Under the pieces are notes generated by a model, which worked only from the letters and a program-made list of their open reading frames with translations, ran no database searches and had not been told where the DNA came from. Shown here in pieces: positions 43,071 through 53,606 of a DNA stretch of 64,000 nucleotides. This DNA is from Bremia lactucae (Eukaryota; Oomycota; Peronosporomycetes; Peronosporales; Peronosporaceae). Position numbers and translations under genes: made by a program. The first letter of the stretch is position 1; the number at the start of each line of letters is the position of its first letter. The stretch covers positions 5,607,634-5,671,633 of the forward strand of contig NC_090613.1 in assembly GCF_004359215.1 (NCBI RefSeq). The letters are read 5' to 3'.

Positions 43071-45600
43071 TCATTCCATTCGGTCGATAGCAGCCTTTAT
43101 GTTTTCAATAAAGTCTGTCAGAGGCTTAGCACCGTGTACTTGGTTATCCCGTGTGCGAACATTCACCTCTCCCGATGCCTGTTCCTTGTCACCAACCACA
43201 ACAATATAATTGTATCCCGCCACTTGTGCCTCACGCACTCGCTTTTTCAAAGTCTTGCTATCGTCTTTTACACTCACACATAGTCCAGAAGGGATAGCTG
43301 TTTGCAGCTTCGCAGCAACTTTGTGGGCGTAATCACGATGCGCCTCTGCAATCGGCAACACGGCCACTTGTCGAGGACTGAGCCACAGAGGCCACTTGCC
43401 TCCCGTGTGCTCAATAAGGATCGCCATCATTCGCTCAATCGATCCAAGCACGGCACGATGAATGATAATAGGCGCATGCGCCTTCCCGTCAGGTCCATCG
43501 TACTCGAGCTCAAAATTAATCGGAAGTTGAAAATCTAATTGGATCGTGCCACACTGGTGCTGACGCTTTAACGCATCCGTCACGACAATATCAATCTTGG
43601 GACCGTAGAACGCACCATCACCTTCATTAACAGTATAAGGCTCTCCAAATTCGTCTAAAGCCACCCGCAGCTGGTCTTCCGCATCATCCCACAGCTCCAA
43701 CTCCCCCATAAACTTGTCCGGACGCGTCGAAAGACGCAATTGTAGTGTAAAGTCGAAGACGCCATAAACGTATTTGATAAAGTCCAAAACGTGCGAAATC
43801 TCAGATTGCACTTGTGCAGCCGTACAAAAGATATGTGCATCGTCCTGATGAAAGCGCCTTACACGCGTGAGTCCCGTGAGTGCCCCGGATGCTTCGTTAC
43901 GGTGAAGCGCCGAGAAGTCCGCAAAGCGTACGGGTAGATCACGGTACGAGTATTTCTTTGCCTCTCGGAACATTAAACAATGTCCTGGACAATTCATTGG
44001 CTTGAGTCCAAATTGGTCAACGGTTTTTTTGTCGCCGAGAGCTTGTTTATTGTCGCTACCGTCGTCTTCAGCCACAATGCCTTGGGACACCATAAACATA
44101 TCCTCGCAATAATTTTCCAGGTGTCCAGAAATTTCCCAAAGCTCCTTCTTATAGATCAATGGTGTGATCACCTCCTCGTAGCCACGACGGCGGTACTCTC
44201 GGCGAATAAAGTCGGCCAGTGTATTAAATATTCGAGTCCCGTGAGGCAAGAAAAATGACGACCCCGGACTGAGAGGATGGAACATAAAGAGCTGCTGCGC
44301 ACGGCCAATACTTCGATGATCCCGCTTCTTGGCTTCTTCTTGCAAGTGATGCCACTCGTTGAGCTGTGCTTTTGTGGGGAACGAAATCGCATAGACACGC
44401 TGTAACAATTCCTTGCCTTCCCAATGCGACGCCCCACATCGTGTGATTGCAAACGATGACAACATTCCTAGGATACACAAGCACACAAATAGTTAAAACA
44501 TTCAAGTCCATTCCCCACTCTTTTACAATAAAGTCCTCGCATGTGTGCCAACGTGTAGCTCACCAACACTCATTTCGAGAAAGAGGGCGAGTAATTCAAT
44601 CGACGAAATACTATAGGACCAAGCGAGGAGAGCACTCTAGCAAGAAGCCTCTCTAAATAGCAACACAACGTTTCACGGCTGTGTTACGATCTGTGTTTTG
44701 ATCGCAACGTATGGTCCAACATGCAACAAATAGAGTGTCCACGTACCGGTATGAGGAACGTGAGGCCCACGACAAAGATCAATAAGGGAGCCACAACGAT
44801 ACAACGAAAGACTTGCATCCATTGGTATCTTGTGAAGCATCTCGCGCTTCAACTCCGAGTACGTGAACATTTTTTCAGCAAATTCGCGGGTTACTTCGAG
44901 TCGTTCAAAGGGCTGTCTGGCCTTTACAATTTTCTGGATCCGTCGCGAAATGTCGTCAAAATCTGCCTCGGAAACGGTAGCTTTGTCCTGTAGATACATT
45001 TCGTAAAAGAATCCTCCTTCCGTGAGAGCTGGGCCGTCCGTAAGTCGAATTTGTTTCTGAAATTTGTTCTCGAGCGCTTGACCCAGCACATGGGCCGATG
45101 AGTGCCAGAAAATCCTCTTGCCTTCATCAGTCGAGAAGCTATTTATAGACAATAATGAAACTACGTAAGGGTGTAGTTCAGTAACCATGAAAGCAAGCAC
45201 CATACTCGAGCAACTGGAGCGTTCCAGAGTGTTGGAGCGGCGTTCGCAAGTCGATTAATTCGCCCGTGTCTTTGTTCAGAGCAGCCAGCGCTTGGAATTT
45301 GGGCAGTCCTGACTCTTGCAATTGCTTTAATACATCGATAGAAGTCGATGCACCAGCCACTCCACGAAAGGCCAAGATTTGGCCAGCCGGAACGTGTACA
45401 GCCAACTCTAGTGACTCGCCACGTGTCAGGACATCTTGCGTGGCCTGCACCTGCGCTACCTGCTGCCGCTGAAATTCCTGTTGCCAAAGGAAGATTCTTT
45501 CCTCTTGGTACGAGATGGTAGTTAGCGAGTTTCGTGGCAGGCGCTGCAGCACAGGCACCTTGCACCGCACTGCACGAGGTAGCATTTTATGCGTTATCAT
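43071..45600 (-). CDS. Threonyl-tRNA synthetase
   Basis: Three exons, 45600-45206, 45138-44747 and 44467-43071, summing to exactly 728 codons (727 aa). Domains in order: a basic N-terminal extension of about 55 residues (RAVRCKVPVLQRLPRNSL), possibly a mitochondrial presequence; a TGS domain (LAVHVPAGQ..., about 60-135); and the editing domain with HSSAHVLGQ and CRGPHVPHTG. The class II core follows, with motif 2 region RFADFSALHRNEASG, a zinc site within GLKPMNCPGHCLMFR, and motif 3 PIIIHRAVLGSIERM. The HGTP anticodon-binding domain is last (QVAVLPIAEAHRDYA). It charges tRNA-Thr. All core motifs are intact. Whether it serves cytosol, mitochondria or both depends on the N terminus and possible alternative starts. 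Confidence 0.95.
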
Positions 45601-45729
45601 AGTTTGACAACCTTCAGGTCACCCACAGGTTGTACAAGCCTCTTAATGTTCATATTCTAGCTAACTAAATGGCATAACACAAAAACTACTCTAAATTCTC
45701 TCCTTAAAACTTTCTATTTTTATTTATAT
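45601..45729. promoter_or_regulatory. ThrRS upstream region
   Basis: About 130 bp between the ThrRS start and the first LTR remnant. It presumably contains the promoter. No defined motif assigned. Confidence 0.35.
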
Positions 45730-46450
45730 TGGCGGGGTCCTCGCTCCTTAAGTCAGAGAAAGACTTATAGACTCATAGAGTCGCATATTTCTATAGAACT
45801 AACAGGTTAGCAACTCAGCGAGTCGTAGAGCTTAGTAAATCCTAGTTCAAGGGATTCAGGATCTGTGCGAGATAGAAGCCTTTCTAAGGTATATAATCTC
45901 TGTAACGGAGTGTATCGTTTGTTACATTATTAACACTTTAAAAGGTTGTTGATAAATATATAATCTAAAGGTAGATAATAGTTTATAAATATTACTTTGC
46001 ATAGTGACATTCGAAAGCTTACTCACTATTAGATATAAACCTTTACATCTACTTGCTCCGCGGTCCAGTCAGCACTGGACGCGCGCAAAGAGAGAGACAA
46101 ATAAGACTTCATAACATGTTCTGTATGAATATATAATTAAGTTAGTAGTAAATAGATAGAAACAGAAGAACTTAATTATATTAAATACGGTTTATTTTAA
46201 CCCTCTTTTAAAGCAAGCATGTTAAAGAGAGTCTTCTCTGCACTAACTAGTGTACGTGAGGTGTCGTGTGTCACCACTTGTACCGAAGCAGTGCAAAGTG
46301 GGCTTGTACTGAAGCAGTACAAGTCGGCAGTGCTCGAAAGTATCTGCCTTTAAAAGGTTCCTATCTCTCAGAGATCAATGCATCAATGCGCAAGCGTTAG
46401 GAAGGCACGCTTTAAGATCGAAATGAGAACTGAACTTATTTAGGCCAGTG
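45730..46450. repeat. Family 2 LTR remnant split by a family 1 LTR
   Basis: 45730-45867 and 46326-46450 are minus-oriented family 2 LTR pieces (compare 16083-16400). Between them 45901-46325 is a plus-oriented family 1 LTR starting TGTAACGGAG, lacking its last 15 or so bases (compare 61721-62159). Bases 45868-45900 are an inverted copy of a family 2 stretch that also occurs in direct orientation just after the family 1 LTR. Confidence 0.72.
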
Positions 46451-46648
46451 TTATCCGTACCACACCCTTTTGTTATATGTACGACACATCCCATTTCTGA
46501 CAAATCAGATAACTCAGATCCAAAATTCACAGCAGAAACAAACGACGTGACCGCACAAATGACCGAAACATAATTCAAAAATGTAAGGCGAATAGGAAGA
46601 ATGCAACAAATGAATAATGGTTAACGTTCGACGTGAACAAAAATAACT

Positions 46649-47400
46649 TTATGTTGCCTTGTGCTCAATGTAATTATATATGTGCACTTCTTCCTCTTCT
46701 TCACTATCAGAACCATCTTCTTCACCACCCAAAGACACTGTGGCAATGCTAGGAGCATGCTTTGTGGCCATACACAAACGAAGGTTTCCTGGACAGATCC
46801 GGCCCATGGCTGCGCCACAGGATACGCGAATCGACGCCAGTACGTTATCACAGGTGGAGTTGTGAATTTTTATCCATCTCCAGCGCAACAATGTGATTGC
46901 CGTTCTACCACAACAACGGTTCTCGGCCCGAAGTGTCCCTCATTAAAGGCTCCACATCGACCACACCTGTTTCTTCCCATTCGATGTAGGGTTCGGTAAC
47001 CTGTGCCAACAACTTGACGGAAGACAACTGGGGCGCTTGATAATGATACGGCTCGGTCATCTGCCATCAGGCTATAATACTACCACGATTTGCGTGAGCA
47101 AATCTCACAGACAGACGACGTGATTGTGCCCACAATTGCGCTGGAAATGTATCCACTTGATAACGTCAGTAACTTCTCAAAGGCTCTAGTTGGTCTCAAG
47201 CTCTAAGCACAGATTAGCGAGCTCGCGCTTACTGAGCTCCATCGTGGTCCGTTGTGAAACATCGCACATTGCTGCATTATTGCTGTTGCACCGTGCATAA
47301 GCTTGGCCGGCTTGAGCTTTGGAACACTCAGAGTGCCGATGTTGCCGAGCATAGCAGCACCAACCGAATGATCATCACTCGTAGACAAAAGAAGCGACCA
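46649..47400 (-). pseudogene. Decayed cellular gene of unknown identity, C-terminal part
   Basis: Coding-like pieces in shifting minus frames. The first is at 47388-47203 (GNIGTLSVPKLKPAKLMHGA). Another is at 47060-46890, with the words EPYHYQAPQLSSVKLLAQ and YIEWEETGVVDVEPLM. The last is at 46891-46649, with CDNVLASIRVSCGAAMGRIC and an acidic tail DGSDSEEEEEVHIYN, ending at a stop at 46649. The protein-like quality and acidic C terminus suggest a former host gene, not a transposon. The family is not recognised. 46451-46648 is featureless. Confidence 0.4.
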
Positions 47401-48124
47401 AGGACCTAAAACATGTTCAATTCAAAATGATTTCAAGCTTAAAGCACAGAGTAGCGAGCCAAAGACATAAAATATGTTTACTTCAAGCATTCCATGCACA
47501 CATCCCATCGACAGGTTATGATTCTAATGACTAAACCAACTGCGCCACGCCCGCTAACACCAGTCAGCTTAAACGCCGGTCGCGACAGAATCGTAGCAAT
47601 AGTCGTGAATAATCGTTGGCTACGGAAGGACGACGACGTTATCGCAAGGAACTTGCGACGCTCCTTACTTCAAGAGCAATTTTGCAAGTCCAGCGAGACG
47701 AGGACGAGCGCATGCTCGATGCAGTCGAATCTGGACTACTAATTGAGTTCTTTGTAAAAAAATTTAGCTTAATACGATATTTACTGCTGTGCCGCGCATA
47801 AAGGCGCTTAGCAAGCTAAACTTAACTTGTCTACCCGACGTCTACCAAAACGTCGAAGTCAGAAAGCAACATTGTGTCGGCAAATTCGAAATTATAGGCT
47901 ACAAGCTGGCATACGAAATGATATCGCGTATTTCTGCCAATGAAAAAGATCTTGATCTTACGCAGCAAAGCAAGAGTATAAAGACGCCTGTCGGCAAAAC
48001 AGAGCGATAAAGTGCACCATTCGTGATGCTTGCGCCTAACACGCTTAGCACCACACGTTGGCAAGAAGGAAAGCGCATGCAGACCTGTAAAAACAGTGCG
48101 ACTACTGATGTGACAGGGTGCGAC
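47401..48124. other. Repeat-like stretch without assignable gene
   Basis: Short open frames (47494-47742, 47616-47801, 47789-48010) lack recognisable domains. A word CTTAAAGCACAGAGTAGCGAGC near 47438 resembles CTCTAAGCACAGATTAGCGAGC near 47200, and AAGGACCTAAAACATGTTCAATTCAA near 47398 resembles 47460-47486. Degenerate duplication is therefore present. Confidence 0.35.
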
Positions 48125-48321
48125 TGTTGATAGGACAGGACATAACTGATGGTGGAACGAAGCGACGATTTGGGATGGGCAAGGTGATTTAAAGAAACCT
48201 GCGCAGGATTGATTCAAGGTTACGGACAGCAAATGTAACGGACAGCGAAGGTAATTAAAGACACAAGCTCAAATACATTTAGTTTTCAATTTACCTTCTA
48301 CCTCTAAGCCCTTGTTCAACA
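48125..48321 (+). repeat. Ty1/copia 5' LTR
   Basis: 197 bp beginning TGTTGATAGG and ending GTTCAACA, so the ends form the TGTTG/CAACA inverted repeat typical of copia LTRs. It is followed immediately by a primer-binding site and then a Gag-like ORF. The 3' LTR is missing. Confidence 0.75.
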
Positions 48322-48333
48322 GGTTATGAGCCC
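48322..48333 (+). promoter_or_regulatory. Copia primer-binding site matching tRNA-iMet anticodon arm
   Basis: GGTTATGAGCCC directly after the LTR is the reverse complement of GGGCTCATAACC, the anticodon arm of initiator tRNA-Met. Copia elements are known to prime from an internal cut of tRNA-iMet, not from its 3' CCA end. The ATG inside this site is the Gag start codon. Confidence 0.65.
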
Positions 48334-49912
48334 AAACGCAAACAACTCACCTACTCATCAGCACGCCCAGGCACGCGTTGCCGCTGAAACGGACGCAACC
48401 ATTCCCAACGTGGTCGCTGACCCGTTCGTGCTGGACGAGGAGACGCGATCGGTCCCGGGCTCGCCCGAGGCCCAAGATAGAGCGGTTGTGTCTCCGATGC
48501 GAGCTCTGAGCGAATGTATAGACTTGAGGGACTCCTCGCAGGGTTGGCGCAGCAGCAAGTCCAGCTCATGAAAAATCAGCTGAAGGTGCAAGATCAAATG
48601 AGTCGCGGGGCTCAAGCTACGCCTACAACACCCTACGAGCACCCATTCAATGGATCAAGCGCGTTTACCGACTTTATACAAGCGCGTGACCGTCGAATGA
48701 GGATGGGCTCGCTCGATGAGCCCATGCAGCAAGCACGCATGCCGCCGCCTCACCAGCCGCCGCAACGAATGCGCGCGCCTCCCAATCAGCCGCCTCAACA
48801 AGACGAGCGGTATCAGCCGCCCGATCCGTCGCAACCTTTTGCGACACCAGACGGTTATGGGTTGAAGATACCTAAGCCTCGAGACCAACACTGGCATGGA
48901 TTTGCTAAGTTCACGGGTAAGGAGACTTACCCAGGTGTGGGCGCTGACTTTATAGCATGGAGAATGCGTTTCCTGCAGCGTCTTGGCGCAGCACATATGA
49001 TGAGCGGGGGTGATTGGCCGGAGGGGTTCAAGATTCTTGCATTGAGCGGTAAGCTGGAAGGCCCAGCACTCAGCTACTACGAGAAGATGCTACCTGTATG
49101 GTCTGCTGTGTCGAATACACTTGAGAACGTCATGAACAGCATGCTGATGCTGTACATGACTCCTATACATCTACGAAAGGGATCGAGCTCATGACGAGAG
49201 AAAAGGAGCACAGCAAGACATGGCCTGAGCATTACCAGTACCTGGTCTACGTGGCGGAGCGATCTGGCAACTCAGAGCAGAGTGTTTTGGAATGCCTTTG
49301 CACGTCAGCGCCTGGACAAATCAAGACTGCAATGTTGACAAGGCTGAATGCGCATCGAACGGACTATCTAGTGCAAGCCGCTGAGCTTGTTGCATTTGCA
49401 ATAGACTTCGACATCAGCATGGGGAAGCCGAAGGTCGAAGGAGGAAGCAGCCGAGCGGGACGAGCAAGCCGCGAGCAAGCAGGTCAATTCCCCAACGGCC
49501 CTAGAAGAGATCAAGTCGGGCGCGGAGGAAGATCTGTCGCTAGGGTGTCAAGTACCGAGACACGTACATGTTACGGATGCGGTGAGAACTGGCCACATTA
49601 AAGTCTAAAGTCAAGTGCCCCAAGCAACGAAGTGGTGAAAATGCGACTTCAAACCGAGTCGCGTTAGCCATTGGTACTGGTACAAAAGCTGACTCCGACT
49701 CGTGGATATTGGACAGCGGCTCGAGCGTGCACCTTGTAAAAGATGTGAAAATGCTCAAGAATGCAATTGATTGTGATCAATCGTGCCGCGCGGCAAACAA
49801 CACGATGGTTCGAGTGACCAAAAAGGGATCGACCGAGCTGAGGACGATTGTCAATGGAAAGGAGGTTATATTTGACCTAAGCGCATTCAATTGCCTTTCA
49901 ACGAAAGTGTGA
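48326..49912 (+). mobile_element. Truncated Ty1/copia gag-protease, frameshifted
   Basis: Three overlapping frames (48326-48571, 48514-49194, 49191-49601) make up a Gag. It has a Gln/Pro-rich segment (HQPPQRMRAPPNQPPQQ), then capsid-like sequence (FAKFTGKETYPGVGADFIAW, WRMRFLQRLGAA), and ends near a zinc knuckle start (CYGCGENW). The protease follows at 49709-49912 with WILDSGSSVHLV, the copia-type DSG active site. Integrase and RT are absent. At 49912 the element abuts P450 pseudogene sequence directly. Confidence 0.78.
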
Positions 49913-51372
49913 ATGAGACAGCGTACGTTAGAGTCTTAGGACTCTCCAACTCGACGTGATATTTGGACAGCTTGGAAGCAACAATCAGCATTCTTTCCCA
50001 AGGCATTGGCGCGGGCCAGCATTGAAAGCGACAGATTTAGAGGACGAGACAGCAATGAGTTTGCCAGTGTCAAGTCATCGTTCTGGCTTAAACTCGGCGG
50101 CGGTGGGGCCCCAAACTTCAAACATTCGTCCGAAAGCACACATTGGCAAATCCACCAACGTCCCAACTGCAACAAACGTGAGGTCATAAAGCACAGTGTC
50201 GTTCACTGCATCCTTGCTGACATGCTGTTAAAGTGTCTGGTGACAATGCCGATAACATGCATATCTTGTTTCCCGAGGCGCTCAGCTCCAACACTAAGAA
50301 TTCGCTGCAGTTTCATTCGCTGCTACCATACGCTCCTTTTTGCTCGCTCGTGTGGCACTGAAACAGCCCGCTCGAAGCGTGGCATTTATGATTTTAAAAA
50401 CTTGACCTTTTCCAAATCATGGAGGAAGTGATCGATTTTCCTCCAAAACTAAATTGGTCTAATGAATCGCAGAATTAACAACTGCTGAATGCGGTCAAAT
50501 GCCATCTCAAAACGGGTGCTTCACTTCCGAATTTAGACAATTCATGTGCACCTAAAAGCCGATCTCCTCGAATACTTCCATAGTAAATCGATTTAAAAGG
50601 CGAAAGATGCCTTAGTCGATAAAGGAGTTGTTACAGCAAAGGACTCCACAGTCTCATTCGTCTCGGCTGCTCCATGAAAGAAACGCTCGAGAACGACCAA
50701 TTGACGCTGAATGGTATGCATCATAGTCTTTCAAAGCGCGCATCGTGAACAATTTACTCACGACTTTGCGCTGATTGTACCATTTCTCATTGCCGGCCTT
50801 AATGATACCTTCTCCGAGTATGTCGGCCATAAAGTAGCACATTTTCGTTTCTCTGGGAAAGTTTTCAAACTGGTTTTTGAGCACATCTTCGTACGCTTAA
50901 AGAGTTGAAAGCAGAATCGTATTGGGTACTCCCCAGCGATTGAAGCAAAATGGGTTCTCCTTTTGCCCGTAGGCACAAATATGTTATCCAATGATGTCGA
51001 TCAGCGGTGTGCCTAGCAAATCACCAAGTAACAGTTTGGTCGTTGGCTAGGGCTCTAAGTGACAAATCATTTGTCACTTTAACTTCAAGGTGATGAGGAG
51101 AACCTCATCACTAAGTGCAGAGACACGTTATGATTGTGTGTCTGGAGCTTATAGTAATGTCCTGAATTCTTATCCATAAATAGGTATAGGCCATTATGTC
51201 TATTTATTCCGCAGACTAATCAGCTGCAGGAGTATTAATTGTCGAGTATCAAGCAGAGACGCGTAACTTTTGCTGGAAGGAGCCAGCAAGCACCATGCCA
51301 GTGGGAGCACAATTAACCAACTTATAGCAGTACTTGCAATGTTGGACGAGAGTTTGTCGGTCATGACGTCTA
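49913..51372 (-). pseudogene. Cytochrome P450 pseudogene, copy of the gene at 58640-60217
   Basis: Pieces in gene order on the minus strand. The N terminus is at 51372-51230 (MTDKLSSNIAS, IVLPLAWCLL). The next part at 51049-50450 includes VLKNQFENFP-like and EKWYNQRKVVSKLFTMRAL sequence. A gap of about 235 bp at 50220-50450 holds unrelated sequence and replaces the I-helix region. The C terminus with heme-region SVAFNAGPRQCLGKN-like sequence is at 50210-49913. Frames shift repeatedly and an LTR fragment sits at 51050-51229. It is a dead tandem duplicate. Confidence 0.85.
51050..51229 (+). repeat. LTR fragment with three consecutive hairpins, inside the P450 pseudogene
   Basis: A 23-bp palindrome lies at 51057-51079 (11-bp arms, 1-nt loop), a 9-bp stem at 51090-51098/51103-51111 and a 6-bp stem at 51121-51126/51138-51143. 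51150-51225 matches the middle of the solo LTR at 14157-14610 in inverse orientation (words CTTATCCATAAATAGGTATA, CAGACTAATCAGCTGCAG). P450 homology stops on one side and resumes on the other, so this is an insertion. Confidence 0.6.
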
Positions 51373-51671
51373 TCGGTAGCATCTTCAATATTTGTGTCAA
51401 ATTACATAATGGTCCTAACTTTGCCGGGATATCGATCAAAAAGTTTTGAGATTGTAAGCATCTGTCCGACGATTGCAAAAAAGTCGTCAGACACGTGGAT
51501 GCTCAAAAATTGCGATGTAGAGCCTTTGATAAGTCACAAATTCAAAAACGTTTTCGAAGCGATTAGATCCGGCTACAATAATTATTTCGTGCTGAAAGAA
51601 TGGATACTTTACGTACTCCAAAGTAAATGTCATTGCTTCGTTCAGCGAAATGTTAAGCGATAAAGGCTCGC

Positions 51672-52203
51672 TGTAGGCGGGCACGTCGTAATGCGGCCAC
51701 GCTCTACTTAAGCACACACCCTAGCACAGCGAGGAAGCGGTTTGCACCTGCTTCTCTTGCGTGCAGTGAGGTAGTTGTGGTGGGCGCGTTAGCGACCTCA
51801 CCCAACACACTAAGTACTCTGGTTAAGTGTCGTCACGGGAGCGGTAATCCGTCTCCTCGTGCGCACTTCCCAAGTAGGTAGTAATTTTCAGACTGATTTA
51901 TACTTAATAGAATTAAATACAAATACCTATTTTTACCAATTAAAATGTTATCTCTATAGATATCATTTAATATGTATTACGAGCCTATCTTTATAGATAC
52001 CTCGCGTAACTGATGACGCTGGGCGTCATCCCTCTTAATGTGAATGCACCAATGTGCATCACATCCACAAGGGTTGGTCACAAATGTGCACCACACCCGA
52101 GTGTTGGGTCTAATTACTATTATTTAGTAATTGACCATCCCCTTAAGTACCAAATGTACTTTATGGGGACTGTGTAACATTAGGGCAACTTTAGCCCGTT
52201 ACA
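51672..52203. repeat. Solo LTR with 5-bp TSD CTCGC
   Basis: 532 bp beginning TGTAGGCGGG and ending CCCGTTACA, flanked by exact CTCGC at 51667-51671 and 52204-52208. It contains several short hairpins (52012-52019/52023-52030; 52044-52049/52054-52059; 52112-52119/52125-52132). It lies just upstream of the P450 pseudogene's start, in its former 5' flank. 52209-52538 between this LTR and the VOC gene has no gene. Confidence 0.85.
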
Positions 52204-52538
52204 CTCGCTGAATTAACAACACACATATACAAAAACTTAAACTTCATCGTTCATAAAGAGCCCGAATGTAAAAGATTGTCCTGTGACAATCGATTTGAAA
52301 GACCGACGCATGTATGCGTAAATGTTTGCATCATGGAATTAGAATGTTCTTAAAGGAAGGAGAGCAATCCCACGAACAATGTAAAACGTCGTGCTTAACT
52401 ACATCCATACCAGGCAAAAAGTGCGACAAGCAACAGCTTAAGGGCTCATGCACGATGCGCCGCCGATTTGAGAAATGTTGAATATATTGCGTTCCACAAT
52501 TGACATTAACGTAATCGTAAAAATATGGCAACTGGAAT

Positions 52539-53606
52539 CTACAAATTCTTTTTGCGAAGCTCTTCGTTGGCAATTTCTTGCTTTTCAGTTACGTCGCTTC
52601 GATGGATGAGATAGCGGAAATGCTGTGCCGAGCGAATCTCTAATTCAAACGACATGAGGAATGTTTTGTCAATCGGGTCAACCAAGTGCAAAATGCGGTA
52701 TTGCTGATCGCGATTAGCTTCAAACCAGGTATCGCAGCGGTCAAAGAATCGCACATTATTCCACTGCATTGAATCTTGATATGCCTTGTCGTAGAACTCT
52801 TGAAATCGATCAATATGGATACATAAGTGATGCCCGTCGTACTCGCCTTTGCTGTTCGTCTCGGACTCTTGCTCATCAAAGATGATCGACTGGACAGGGC
52901 CGCAGAATACCGACGTACGATACAGCTCGACATTGCCGTTTTTCTTAGTAACCACCGTCTTGGCACCAAGATAATACTCGAAAAAGCGGGAGATACCCTG
53001 AGCTATTCCAGGACGACAGGGGTACAGCATGAATGGAAAGCCTTGAGGCATTTCAGCAACGCCATTTGTCATGGGAAGTGTCTTGCCCAGCGATGAATTA
53101 ATGGAATTGTAATTGCGCGGCGTCACGTTGATACACAATTTGTTACCATATGGGTCAGTTACCTCGAGGTGATCGTAGTCGTTCGCGTCAAACAACTCGT
53201 GCCACATCTCTAACGGATAGTCAATCGTTGACGTAAAGCCGCGATTAACGCGCTTAATAGAAAACTTGGTGCCTTTAAGCTCGTCGGCCACAGATGCGAG
53301 GCTTTTTTCGGTCGCATCCAAGTCGGCCACATATATGTAAATAGTAGCGTTAATACAATCATTCTTGGGCTGACCCGTAAATAAGTGAAATTGGTGGCGG
53401 CCAGCATAATTGGCCCAAATGTGGTAGGCTAGGCGAGTGTCTCGTGCGCACTGCAAGCCGCGTATGTAGAAAATGTAGACGGGCGCGGTCTCAGAGCACT
53501 TGTCTGTGTTCGAGAGATTGATATGCTCCAGAAATTTAAGATTACCCGCATCCTGGAACGCTTTCAGCGTCTCTTGCTTGCTCCATCCAGCCTCGGTCGC
53601 ACCCAT
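52539..53606 (-). CDS. VOC superfamily (glyoxalase-fold) protein with two modules
   Basis: 355 aa, one exon, ATG at 53606. Two paired beta-alpha-beta-beta-beta units are suggested. Module 1 runs from LEHINLSNTDKC through YAGRHQFHLFTGQPKN and IYIYVADLDATEKSLASVADEL to DHLEVTDPYGNKLCI. Module 2 runs from FFEYYLGAKTVVTKKNGNVELY through HHLCIHIDRFQEFYDKAY to LHLVDPIDKTFLMSFELEIR. The His in LEHINL and Glu in HLEVTDPYGN fit the metal-ligand positions of the vicinal oxygen chelate fold. Members include glyoxalase I, dioxygenases and resistance proteins, so no substrate can be named. Length and the module arrangement are intact. Confidence 0.75.
   Translation of the reverse strand: MGATEAGWSKQETLKAFQDAGNLKFLEHINLSNTDKCSETAPVYIFYIRGLQCARDTRLAYHIWANYAGRHQFHLFTGQPKNDCINATIYIYVADLDATEKSLASVADELKGTKFSIKRVNRGFTSTIDYPLEMWHELFDANDYDHLEVTDPYGNKLCINVTPRNYNSINSSLGKTLPMTNGVAEMPQGFPFMLYPCRPGIAQGISRFFEYYLGAKTVVTKKNGNVELYRTSVFCGPVQSIIFDEQESETNSKGEYDGHHLCIHIDRFQEFYDKAYQDSMQWNNVRFFDRCDTWFEANRDQQYRILHLVDPIDKTFLMSFELEIRSAQHFRYLIHRSDVTEKQEIANEELRKKNL

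Noticed and set aside
43302..44656. Plus-strand ORFs across the ThrRS gene (for example 43302-43538, 43980-44258)
   Set aside because: They are antisense shadows of a conserved coding exon and have no domain of their own.
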